25,727 nt of DNA, from positions 1-25,727 of the forward strand of contig JANYJT010000268.1 of NCBI GenBank assembly GCA_025358395.1, in the 5' to 3' direction. Below, piece by piece: positions 1-7,102 of the stretch. Under the pieces are notes generated by a model. That model saw only the letters and a list, made by a program, of their open reading frames with translations, was not told where the DNA came from and made no database searches. How positions within the stretch are numbered: the stretch's first letter is position 1; every line of letters starts with the position of its first letter. This DNA comes from Bacteroidia bacterium (GTDB lineage Bacteria; Bacteroidota; Bacteroidia; Bacteroidales; Prolixibacteraceae). The position numbers and the translations under genes are program-made.

Positions 1-173
1 ATTCTGTATACACCATATAGAAAAAGGGGAAATGCAAAAATGGCTCTCATGGCAATATCGACATAACTGAAAAGCGAGGTGAAAAATAGTATGTAGGCCA
101 GCCCAAGATAAAAAAAGATCATCAATGTACTGACGATGGTCATTACTCTGTCATAAAGTCTTCTACTGCTCAT
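1..173 (-). CDS. Small membrane protein, partial (N-terminal 57 residues)
   Basis: An open frame starts with ATG at 173 on the minus strand (MSSRRLYDRVMTIV...) and runs off the window edge without a stop. The visible part has a short basic N-terminus and two hydrophobic stretches, about residues 10-35 and 39-56, so it is probably an inner-membrane protein with at least two helices. It lies 46 bp downstream of the S9 peptidase gene on the same strand and could be co-transcribed with it. I do not recognise the family, and no catalytic motif is visible in the part available. Confidence 0.6.
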   Translation of the reverse strand, partial: MSSRRLYDRVMTIVSTLMIFFYLGLAYILFFTSLFSYVDIAMRAIFAFPLFLYGVYR

Positions 174-219
174 TCCTGATGATTTTATTTGCCGTAAATA
201 TACAAAATTTGTTGGTAAT

Positions 220-2325
220 TTATTTTAGCCAGCGGTTCAGCCAGTCGAAAAAGACACGTTGCCAGAGTATACCATTCTGAGCCTGAAGGATCCAGTGATT
301 TTCTTCCGGAAACAAAAGGAGCTCTGCAGGAATGTTTTTAAGTCGGGCCGAGTTAAAAGCACCTAAACCTTGTGTGTAGGGTATGCGATAATCTCTTTCC
401 CCATGAATTACCAGCATAGGGGTATCCCAATTCTGAACCAGTTTATGAGGTGAGAAATTTTTGTAAGTATTCTGTGCTACCGCATTTTTTGCATCCCAAT
501 AAGATCCGCCATTGTCCCAGTTGACAAACCACATCTCTTCCGTGGTGGAATACATTGCTTCCAGGTTGAAAATACCACTGTGTGAAATGAATGCCTTAAA
601 CCTGCCTTGATGAATCCCTGCCAGGTAATAAATAGAATATCCTCCATAACTCGCGCCGACAGCACCTAACTTGTTTTTATCAACATATGGTTCCGCAGCA
701 AGCGAGTCGATAGCAGTCAGGTAGTCTTTCATGTTCTGACCACCGTAGTCTCCTGAAATCTGCTCGTTCCAGGCCTGACCGAATCCGGGCAATCCGCGAC
801 GGTTTGGAGCAATGATAATGTAATTGTTGGCAGCCATCATCTGGAAGTTCCATCGGTACGACCAAAACTGACTGACGGTACTTTGCGGTCCGCCCTCACA
901 GAACAACAGGGCCGGGTATTTTTTCTTTGGATCAAAATGAGGAGGGTAGATGACCCAGGCACGCATTTTCTTCTTGTCAGTCGTTGTGATCCAACGGCTT
1001 TCAACTTTACCAATGGTTAGCTGATCCAGAATGCCCTTATTGACAAATGTAAGCGGCTTGTCCAGGCCTGTTTTAGGATCAACAAGATAAAGCTCAGCAG
1101 GCTGAGACATCGATACTTTGGAAGCAATCAATTTGTCTCCTGCAAGATCAACACTCTGGTAATTGTGAACACCGTCTGTTATTCTTGAGATTTTTTTTGT
1201 GGTCAGATCAAGTTTAAAAATCTCGTCAGTAGCCTTGATATCCGAAATAAACCAGATGGATTTGCTATCTTCCGACCATGCCAGATTCTGTACATTCTGA
1301 TCAAAACCCAAAGTCAGGTCCTCTTTCTTTCCAGAGATAAGATCAGCCATAAACAACCTTATCTTGTCGGCTTCATACCCATCACGTTTCATGCTTTCCC
1401 AAATGATTTTTTTGCCATCCGGCGAAAAGACCGGATTCTGATCATAACCCATCATCCCTTCCGTGAGGTTTCGGGTAGTTCCATTTTCGAGGTTATACAG
1501 ATAGATGTCAGAATTGGTAGACAAAGCATATTCCTTGCCTGATTTCTTTTTACAAGTATAAGCCAGCATCTTTCCATCCGTACTCCAGGAGATCTGCTCG
1601 CTTCCTCCGTTAGGTTTTAAGGGTGAGTCATATCTTTCACCTTTCTGGAGATCAATAGGATCGATTAAACCGGATTCTGCATATTTGGCAATAAATACAT
1701 GTTGATAAGTACCATCGCTCCAGGTATCCCAGTGCCGGTACATGATATCATCGTACAGGCGGGCATTTGCCAATGGAAGGTCAGGATATTTGTCGTGAAC
1801 ATCCTGATCAAGTTTAACATTCGCGATGTAAAACAGATGCTTCATATCCGGGGCATATTTGAATCCGGAGATGCCGTCCTTTACTTTTGAAATCTGCAAT
1901 GGAGCGCTACCGTCCGGATTGATCTCCCAGAGTTGCGGTTCGCCGGAAGCAGTTGAAATATAGCCGATTTTCTTTCCATCCGGCCGCCAGGCAGCCTCAG
2001 ATTCTTTTTCTGGAGTATCTGTGATCCTAATGCTTGGTCCACCGACACAAGGAACAATATAAAGATCCCGGTAGGATTTGTTTTCAGGGATATTGAAATA
2101 GGTAATATCGTACAACACCTTTTTACCATCCGGTGAAACCTTTGGGGTTCCAACGCGCCCAAAAGACCAGAGTACTTCTGGTGTCATGAGATCAGAACTT
2201 AGCTTAGGTGTTTCAGGGACAAAATTTTTCCTGACCGATGAGGCGGTTTCTGCTGAATTAATGGACCAAACAGCGGATACTGACAGAAGCAATAGAGCGG
2301 TAAAAAAGGTTTTCATGTGCATCAT
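220..2325 (-). CDS. S9 family peptidase (prolyl oligopeptidase / acylaminoacyl-peptidase type), secreted
   Basis: A 701-residue serine peptidase of family S9. It has an N-terminal signal peptide (about residues 4-24, MKTFFTALLLL...), then a beta-propeller of TolB/WD40-like repeats with several SPDGKK-type motifs (about 50-430), then a C-terminal alpha/beta-hydrolase domain (about 450-701). The triad is visible: Ser559 in GASYGGY, Asp645 in HGERDYR, His677 in EENHW. Such enzymes cleave short peptides, often after proline or as acyl-peptide hydrolases; this one should act in the periplasm. Three ATG codons are in frame at the start (residues 1, 2 and 4). A strong promoter match ends only 7 bases before the first, so the mRNA leader must be very short and residue 4 (position 2316) is a credible alternative start. 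Family assignment is firm; exact substrate is unknown. Confidence 0.93.
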   Translation of the reverse strand: MMHMKTFFTALLLLSVSAVWSINSAETASSVRKNFVPETPKLSSDLMTPEVLWSFGRVGTPKVSPDGKKVLYDITYFNIPENKSYRDLYIVPCVGGPSIRITDTPEKESEAAWRPDGKKIGYISTASGEPQLWEINPDGSAPLQISKVKDGISGFKYAPDMKHLFYIANVKLDQDVHDKYPDLPLANARLYDDIMYRHWDTWSDGTYQHVFIAKYAESGLIDPIDLQKGERYDSPLKPNGGSEQISWSTDGKMLAYTCKKKSGKEYALSTNSDIYLYNLENGTTRNLTEGMMGYDQNPVFSPDGKKIIWESMKRDGYEADKIRLFMADLISGKKEDLTLGFDQNVQNLAWSEDSKSIWFISDIKATDEIFKLDLTTKKISRITDGVHNYQSVDLAGDKLIASKVSMSQPAELYLVDPKTGLDKPLTFVNKGILDQLTIGKVESRWITTTDKKKMRAWVIYPPHFDPKKKYPALLFCEGGPQSTVSQFWSYRWNFQMMAANNYIIIAPNRRGLPGFGQAWNEQISGDYGGQNMKDYLTAIDSLAAEPYVDKNKLGAVGASYGGYSIYYLAGIHQGRFKAFISHSGIFNLEAMYSTTEEMWFVNWDNGGSYWDAKNAVAQNTYKNFSPHKLVQNWDTPMLVIHGERDYRIPYTQGLGAFNSARLKNIPAELLLFPEENHWILQAQNGILWQRVFFDWLNRWLK

Positions 2326-2332
2326 TTTTTTG

Positions 2333-2362
2333 CAAAAGTAGCATCATTTGAATTGAAGTCAA
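2333..2362 (-). promoter_or_regulatory. Promoter of the S9 peptidase gene
   Basis: On the minus strand a TTG (-33 element, 2360-2362) is followed after exactly 19 bases by TACTTTTG (2333-2340), a full match to the Bacteroidota -7 consensus TAnnTTTG. The first ATG of the gene is 7 bases further on, so the transcript is predicted to have almost no leader. Confidence 0.65.
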
Positions 2363-2474
2363 TAAAAAATGTTGGTAACTTCGTTGTACATTTACCGCCT
2401 TTCTAATTCCGTCTTCCTGATGGCCGGACGATGCAATTATTACCTGACCATGCAGAGATCCGAATTATTAAAAA

Positions 2475-2504
2475 TTGAGAGATTTATGGGAAAAGGTAAA
2501 TTTG
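2475..2504 (+). promoter_or_regulatory. Promoter of the membrane methyltransferase gene
   Basis: TTG at 2475-2477 (-33) and TAAATTTG at 2497-2504 (-7) are separated by 19 bases, matching the Bacteroidota promoter form. The next in-frame ATG is at 2532. The TTG that could serve as an upstream start codon (2475) is itself the -33 element, which argues against it being the start. Confidence 0.6.
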
Positions 2505-2531
2505 CAACACTTTGAAAATGAATTATTTTTA

Positions 2532-3278
2532 ATGGAACGTGCATTTTTGGAAACAATTTTTCTGTGTGGAGCAGCATTGATGGCACTCCTGGAATTATTT
2601 TATCTTCAGAATTTTGCTGAGGACAGCAAAATATTGAGTTTTCAAAAGAAGAAACGAGCCTTCCTTTTTATGATGATTGCCGGAATTCAGGTTATTCCAT
2701 TCATGTACCTCTTCTCTGTCGACTTTGGCCCAACGGATTATCATTTTTGGAATTGGCTAAGTATTCCGGTTACTTTTTGCTTTGGATTTTGTGTATGGCT
2801 TTTCATCAAAGCATTGTCAGATTTGGGAAGATGGTGGACGCCTGGTCAGGAGTTGAAAGTGGATTTGGAACTTGTGACAACCGGAGCCTTTCATTATGTC
2901 CGTCATCCCATGTATCTTGCTTTATCAGGAATCGCTGTATGCCAGATTTTCATGATACAAAACTGGATCGCTGGTCCAATATCCCTTTTATTGGTGGCAC
3001 CATTCATTATTTACCAAATAAGGAGGGAAGAGCGCTTGCTCATCAAGTATTTTGGAGAAGATTACAAAGACTATTGCAGTAAGACAGGGATGCTTTGGCC
3101 AAAAGATGATAAGTTACCTCTGATAAGAAAGATCTTCCGCGAATTGATTAAAATTTTGAGATTTTTTCTCAGTTCTTCGTGGAAATTAATAGGTGGAATT
3201 TCCAAAAAACGTTCATCAAACTTAGTGAATAGTTGCCTTCAGATCTTTGGCAGACAACGCACGGCGCATAGGGAGTAA
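2532..3278 (+). CDS. Membrane methyltransferase of the ICMT/PEMT (isoprenylcysteine/phospholipid methyltransferase-like) family
   Basis: A 248-residue integral membrane protein with hydrophobic segments near residues 5-25, 45-62, 75-95, 128-142 and 145-161. The family's S-adenosylmethionine-site motifs are present: a GAFHYVRHPMY segment (Arg124-His125-Pro126, Tyr128) and a downstream RREE (164-167) before YFGEDYKDYC. Members methylate lipid or prenyl-cysteine substrates; bacterial paralogues are mostly uncharacterised. The open frame extends upstream to a TTG at 2475, but the promoter elements lie in that stretch, so I use ATG 2532. The last 19 codons overlap the end of clpS on the other strand, and the C-terminal tail past about residue 191 is basic and not obviously part of the domain. 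Confidence 0.82.
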   Translation: MERAFLETIFLCGAALMALLELFYLQNFAEDSKILSFQKKKRAFLFMMIAGIQVIPFMYLFSVDFGPTDYHFWNWLSIPVTFCFGFCVWLFIKALSDLGRWWTPGQELKVDLELVTTGAFHYVRHPMYLALSGIAVCQIFMIQNWIAGPISLLLVAPFIIYQIRREERLLIKYFGEDYKDYCSKTGMLWPKDDKLPLIRKIFRELIKILRFFLSSSWKLIGGISKKRSSNLVNSCLQIFGRQRTAHRE

Positions 3279-3497
3279 ATCCTTTTTTGAACCTCGCTTT
3301 ACTTCGCATTTTTGCTTGTAATGAACCAGGTAGGTACATTGAATTGCCTGAACGCGTTCCATATTGCAAACCTCTATCAGCGCATCTATGACATAATTAA
3401 AAGTGTGATAGTCGTCGTTGTAAAGCACAAGTGAGCTTTTGCTTTCCAATCCGTTAGAATCTTTGTGTTTATGCCGGACAGACTTTTCGGTATCCAT
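3222..3497 (-). CDS. clpS: ATP-dependent Clp protease adaptor ClpS
   Basis: A 91-residue protein. ClpS delivers N-degron substrates to the ClpA/ClpC-ClpP protease. The hallmark segment LVLYNDDYHTFNYVIDAL is present (about residues 23-40; the NDD motif forms part of the N-degron pocket), followed by the conserved TYLVHYKQKC segment and a helix ending LPMRRALSAKDL. The N-terminal 20 residues are polar and variable, as usual for the family. It lies 46 bp downstream of the SPOR gene on the same strand. Its 3' end overlaps the convergent methyltransferase gene by 57 bp. Confidence 0.88.
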   Translation of the reverse strand: MDTEKSVRHKHKDSNGLESKSSLVLYNDDYHTFNYVIDALIEVCNMERVQAIQCTYLVHYKQKCEVKRGSKKDLLPMRRALSAKDLKATIH

Positions 3498-3543
3498 ACT
3501 TTAAAACTTGTTATAGTTAAATAGCAATGCAAATAAAACAAAA

Positions 3544-5232
3544 TTATTTTCCACCTGCAATTTTAATCGCTTCATTCACTTTAATTCTTTCTCCATTTTG
3601 AAAGGCAGCGACAAAAGCATCTTTGATTCCTTCAGATGCCATTTGATCCTTCAGATTGCATGCCTCCTTGTAGTTTGTGAGGCTTCCGACAGTATAGATG
3701 AAATTATTCCTTGAATCCGTATACCTGTCGATTTTCATCAGTTTACTTATTTTTATGTAAGCCTTTCTGAAAGCTGTCGACCGCAAATCATTTTTAAATG
3801 AACCAATCTGCACTTTAAAAGCAATATTCTCAACCTCTCCGCCAGGCGTTGACTTTTCGACTGAGATAGCATCGGATTTTATGACCTCAATCGTATTTGC
3901 ATCTTTTATTTTTGCTGAAACAGGTTCTTTCTTATATGGTTTCCCGGTCGTTTTGTCAAATGGAACCACAATCGCATTTTTCATTCCTTCGCGGATGAGT
4001 TGATCTTTCATTTTGGATGCATCAGACTCGTTTGAGAAATTTCCAACAGTGTAGAAGACATATTTCTTCTCATTGTCAAATTTGTCTATTTTTCTCAGTT
4101 TGCTAATTTTGGTGTAAGCTTGTTTGAATGAGGAGGTCATAACACCATTTTTAAAAGAACCGATCTGAATTTTGTATACCAATTCTACCGGAATGAATTT
4201 CTTCACTGAAGTTATTACCGGATTAATGATTCTTTCAGACGCTATGATGACAGAATCTTTTGTCACTTCTGGTTCAGGCGCCTTTTCTATAGCTCTTTCT
4301 TCCTTCTTCTTCCTTTCATTCAATTTATTTTCCCTCTCCTGGATGATGTTATTATAGGCAATAGCGCCCTTCTCACCCTCCTTTTCCCAGAAAGCAGATT
4401 CCTTTGCTCTGGATTGTTCAAGGAATTTCTCCCTGTCTCTCATGAGTTGATATGATTTTTGTTCACAATCAACGATTTGCTGTACCAACCCCAGCCTGGT
4501 GTCAACCCTGCTGATCCGTTCGTGCTCCTTTCTCAGGGAATCTGTCAGTGCAATGATGGAATCATTTTTGCCCGTGCACATCCAGGCTCTGGTAAACAGA
4601 ATTTTGCTGGCTTCACTCTTGAAATCGTCAATGGAATGGTAGGCCAGTAGTTCATTGACCTGAAAATTGAACCATGATTTTTTAAGTGCCTCCGGAACAG
4701 GGAAATTATTCTCGTCAATCTTAGGGGGTGGCTTAAGTATCGTATCTCCAAAAAGAGAGTTTGTGGTTTTTATCGAATTGAAAGGATTTACCTTTTGTTT
4801 GCAAAGTTCAACATAATAGTCGAATCTGAGGGATTTCTTTTCCTGTCTTGTTCCAACCTTTTCATAACGGTCATAGAAATCCATTGCTTCCTGCCACTGA
4901 GCCAGGGCATGAAAGTAGTTTCCCAGGTAAAAATTCGCATTGGCAGGTGTCTTGTCGACAACAGAGTTCAGAAGCGCCTCTTTTGCTGCTGTCTCAAAAA
5001 TGTTGTTTTTAATCAGAGATACGCCATAATAATAATTGTACATCGCATTGTCGGGGTAGCTCTGGGCGAGTTTGGCAAAAATTGGCAGCGCCTTCTCAAA
5101 ATTTCCTTGTTGAAAATAGTCAATAGCCAGGGTCTCCTTACCAACAGTTTGTTGTCCAAAAATTGGATCGAAAAGAAATAAGAGTAAAGTGAATAGCAGT
5201 AAAAACCGCCTATGTTGATTTACTATTTTCAT
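3544..5232 (-). CDS. TPR protein with two C-terminal SPOR domains, exported
   Basis: A 562-residue protein with a signal peptide (about 1-27, hydrophobic core LLLFTLLLFLF), TPR-like helical repeats at about 34-67 and 98-125, a long helical, partly charged middle (about 230-320, rich in E, K and R, probably coiled coil), and two SPOR domains at about 352-425 and 472-544. The SPOR copies are clear duplicates (YKIQIGSFKN / FKVQIGSFKN; FYTVGNF / IYTVGSL). SPOR domains bind glycan strands lacking stem peptides, as found at division septa, so a role in cell-envelope or division-site organisation is likely. Its start is divergent from bcp. Domain calls are firm; cellular role is inferred. Confidence 0.85.
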   Translation of the reverse strand: MKIVNQHRRFLLLFTLLLFLFDPIFGQQTVGKETLAIDYFQQGNFEKALPIFAKLAQSYPDNAMYNYYYGVSLIKNNIFETAAKEALLNSVVDKTPANANFYLGNYFHALAQWQEAMDFYDRYEKVGTRQEKKSLRFDYYVELCKQKVNPFNSIKTTNSLFGDTILKPPPKIDENNFPVPEALKKSWFNFQVNELLAYHSIDDFKSEASKILFTRAWMCTGKNDSIIALTDSLRKEHERISRVDTRLGLVQQIVDCEQKSYQLMRDREKFLEQSRAKESAFWEKEGEKGAIAYNNIIQERENKLNERKKKEERAIEKAPEPEVTKDSVIIASERIINPVITSVKKFIPVELVYKIQIGSFKNGVMTSSFKQAYTKISKLRKIDKFDNEKKYVFYTVGNFSNESDASKMKDQLIREGMKNAIVVPFDKTTGKPYKKEPVSAKIKDANTIEVIKSDAISVEKSTPGGEVENIAFKVQIGSFKNDLRSTAFRKAYIKISKLMKIDRYTDSRNNFIYTVGSLTNYKEACNLKDQMASEGIKDAFVAAFQNGERIKVNEAIKIAGGK

Positions 5233-5267
5233 AATGAAACCTTATAGCAAAATTCGTTTTTAAAATA

Positions 5268-5275
5268 CAAATTTA
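5268..5275 (-). promoter_or_regulatory. -7 promoter element upstream of the TPR-SPOR gene
   Basis: TAAATTTG on the minus strand matches TAnnTTTG and ends 35 bases before the start codon. I see no convincing TTG at the expected -33 distance, so this is a partial promoter match. Confidence 0.4.
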
Positions 5276-5348
5276 ACCCATTTTTGGAGATCAGGCAGAT
5301 TAATTGATTTTTTAACCTTGGGGATTTCGGAAAGTGGTTGGATTACCT

Positions 5349-5356
5349 TAAATTTG
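5349..5356 (+). promoter_or_regulatory. -7 promoter element upstream of bcp-recA
   Basis: TAAATTTG matches TAnnTTTG and lies 28 bases before the bcp start. Only an imperfect -33 (TTTC near 5325-5328) is found at about 20 bases spacing. It would drive both bcp and recA. Confidence 0.45.
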
Positions 5357-5384
5357 TAAAAAACAGGTTATTTAGACACATTAT

Positions 5385-5849
5385 ATGGAAAATCTATCAG
5401 AAGGCAGCGCCGCTCCTCAGTTTGAAGGAGTCACCCAGGATGGGCGAATCCTATCTCTCAATGATTTTAAAGGAAAAAAATTGATCCTCTACTTTTATCC
5501 CAAAGACAATACACCCGGTTGTACCACAGAAGCCTGTGACCTAAGTGAAAATTATGATTTTTGGTTGTCAAAGGGAGTCGACGTAGTGGGAGTGAGTCCT
5601 GATAGTACTGTTTCTCATCAAAAATTCATTGAGAAATACGGATTGAAATTTTCCCTGATTGCTGATCCTGAAAAAAAGATTTTGCAGTCTTACGGCGTTT
5701 GGGGCGAAAAATTTAATTATGGCAAAAGTTACATGGGAGTTATCCGAACTACATTTGTAATCAGTGAGGAAGGGATCATAGAGAAAATTTTCAAAAAGGT
5801 AGATACCAAAGATCATACCAATCAGATTGTTAAAGAACTAAAATTTTAA
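5385..5849 (+). CDS. bcp: Thioredoxin-dependent thiol peroxidase, BCP/PrxQ-type peroxiredoxin
   Basis: A 154-residue cytosolic peroxiredoxin that reduces hydrogen peroxide and organic hydroperoxides using thioredoxin. The peroxidatic Cys46 lies in the motif [15 protein letters not shown], and Cys51 five residues later is the usual resolving cysteine of the PrxQ class. VGVSPDS and the C-terminal VKELKF are also typical. Length equals the family norm. Only 10 bp separate it from recA, so the two are probably one transcript linking oxidant defence with DNA repair. Confidence 0.93.
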   Translation: MENLSEGSAAPQFEGVTQDGRILSLNDFKGKKLILYFYPKDNTPGCTTEACDLSENYDFWLSKGVDVVGVSPDSTVSHQKFIEKYGLKFSLIADPEKKILQSYGVWGEKFNYGKSYMGVIRTTFVISEEGIIEKIFKKVDTKDHTNQIVKELKF

Positions 5850-5859
5850 TTTAATAGAA

Positions 5860-6900
5860 ATGGCCAAAGAAGATGTAAAGGCGGCTGCAGCCGACAAGGC
5901 AGTCAACCTGGAGAAATTGAAAGCATTGCAGTTGACAATAGACAAGATTGAAAAAAGCTATGGAAAAGGGTCCATCATGCGTTTGGGCGATAAACCCGTT
6001 GATGATGTGGCAGCCATTAGCTCCGGTTCCATTGCACTGGATTTGGCACTTGGCATTGGTGGATATCCCAAAGGCAGGGTGATTGAAATTTTTGGACCTG
6101 AATCGTCCGGTAAAACCACACTGGCCATTCATGCCATTGCTGAGGCCCAGAAGCAGGGAGGTATCGCGGCTATCATCGATGCTGAGCATGCCTTTGATCC
6201 TGGTTATGCTACAAAATTAGGTGTGAATATAAACGAATTGCTAATCTCTCAGCCCGACAACGGAGAGCAGGCCCTTGAAATTGCGGACAACCTGATCCGT
6301 TCCGGCGCCATTGACATCATCGTCATTGACTCAGTCGCAGCACTGACACCAAAAGCTGAAATTGAAGGTGAGATGGGTGATTCAAAAATGGGATTGCATG
6401 CCAGGTTGATGTCCCAGGCACTCCGAAAGCTGACAGCAAACATCAGTAAGACAAAGACATGTTGTATTTTCATCAATCAATTGCGGGAAAAGATTGGCGT
6501 AATGTTTGGAAATCCAGAAACGACAACAGGAGGCAACGCGCTGAAATTTTATGCTTCTGTTAGGGTAGATATTCGAAAAATCGGTCAGTTGAAGGATGGG
6601 GAAGATGTTCAAGGAAATCATACCAGGGTCAAAATCGTCAAAAACAAAATCGCACCTCCATTCAGGAAAGCAGAATTCGACATCATATTTGGCGAAGGCA
6701 TCTCTAAAACAGGTGAGATAATTGATCTGGGAGTTGAATTGAACATCATTAAAAAAAGTGGTTCCTGGTTCAGTTATGGAGAAACCAAACTAGGACAAGG
6801 CCGCGAATCAGTTAAGGTACTCCTGAAAGACAACCCGGAATTGGCTGAGGAAATCGAAAAGAAGATTATAAGCAATTATAGTCCATCTATCGAGAAATAG
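5860..6900 (+). CDS. recA: Recombinase RecA
   Basis: A 346-residue RecA, the ATP-dependent strand-exchange protein of homologous recombination. The Walker A motif GPESSGKTT is at residues 79-87, the catalytic glutamate is in DAEHAFDP (Glu109), and the Walker B strand and L2-loop region are recognisable ([33 protein letters not shown]). The N-terminus is about 13 residues longer than in E. coli, with an Ala/Lys-rich lead-in common in this phylum. It follows bcp by 10 bp and ends before a strong terminator. I see no recognisable LexA box upstream. Confidence 0.98.
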   Translation: MAKEDVKAAAADKAVNLEKLKALQLTIDKIEKSYGKGSIMRLGDKPVDDVAAISSGSIALDLALGIGGYPKGRVIEIFGPESSGKTTLAIHAIAEAQKQGGIAAIIDAEHAFDPGYATKLGVNINELLISQPDNGEQALEIADNLIRSGAIDIIVIDSVAALTPKAEIEGEMGDSKMGLHARLMSQALRKLTANISKTKTCCIFINQLREKIGVMFGNPETTTGGNALKFYASVRVDIRKIGQLKDGEDVQGNHTRVKIVKNKIAPPFRKAEFDIIFGEGISKTGEIIDLGVELNIIKKSGSWFSYGETKLGQGRESVKVLLKDNPELAEEIEKKIISNYSPSIEK

Positions 6901-7019
6901 TCGTTTTCAAACTTAGAACCAAAGCTATCTGTAAACCATGGTAAATCATTCTGCTTTTTCTGGGGATCAGATAGCAAATGGCTGGCAGATAAAATAAGTA
7001 ATTGTTAAAATAGTCGTAA

Positions 7020-7056
7020 AATCTGAACCGAAACTACCTCGGTTCAGATTTTTTTT
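7020..7056 (+). terminator. Rho-independent terminator after recA
   Basis: A perfect 11-bp stem AATCTGAACCG (7020-7030) / CGGTTCAGATT (7040-7050) with a 9-base loop is followed by a run of T to 7056. It lies 47 bases before the thrA ATG, so it closes the bcp-recA transcript. It could also act as a leader terminator for thrA if a promoter lies further upstream. Confidence 0.85.
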
Positions 7057-7061
7057 GGACA

Positions 7062-7089
7062 TTTGTAGCCGGGCTAATGTGATAAATTG
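7062..7089 (+). promoter_or_regulatory. Possible thrA promoter
   Basis: TTTG (7062-7065) and TAAATTG (7083-7089) are 17 bases apart, close to the Bacteroidota form but lacking one T in the -7 element. It sits between the recA terminator and the thrA ATG at 7103, so the leader would be only a few bases long. Confidence 0.35.
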
Positions 7090-7102
7090 TAATTCAGAAG
7101 TA

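Noticed and set aside
4795..5181. 128-codon plus-strand frame opposite the TPR-SPOR gene
   Set aside because: It is entirely antisense to a gene with clear domains and shows no family resemblance.
6924..6975. GCTATCTG / CAGATAGC inverted repeat in the recA-thrA spacer as a riboswitch
   Set aside because: Only 8 bp with a loop of about 36 bases, and no further conserved-looking structure. It could be chance.
6938..6997. A 19-codon frame upstream of thrA that might be an attenuator leader peptide
   Set aside because: It has no threonine and only two isoleucines, and the following hairpin is better explained as the recA terminator with a promoter-like pair downstream of it.
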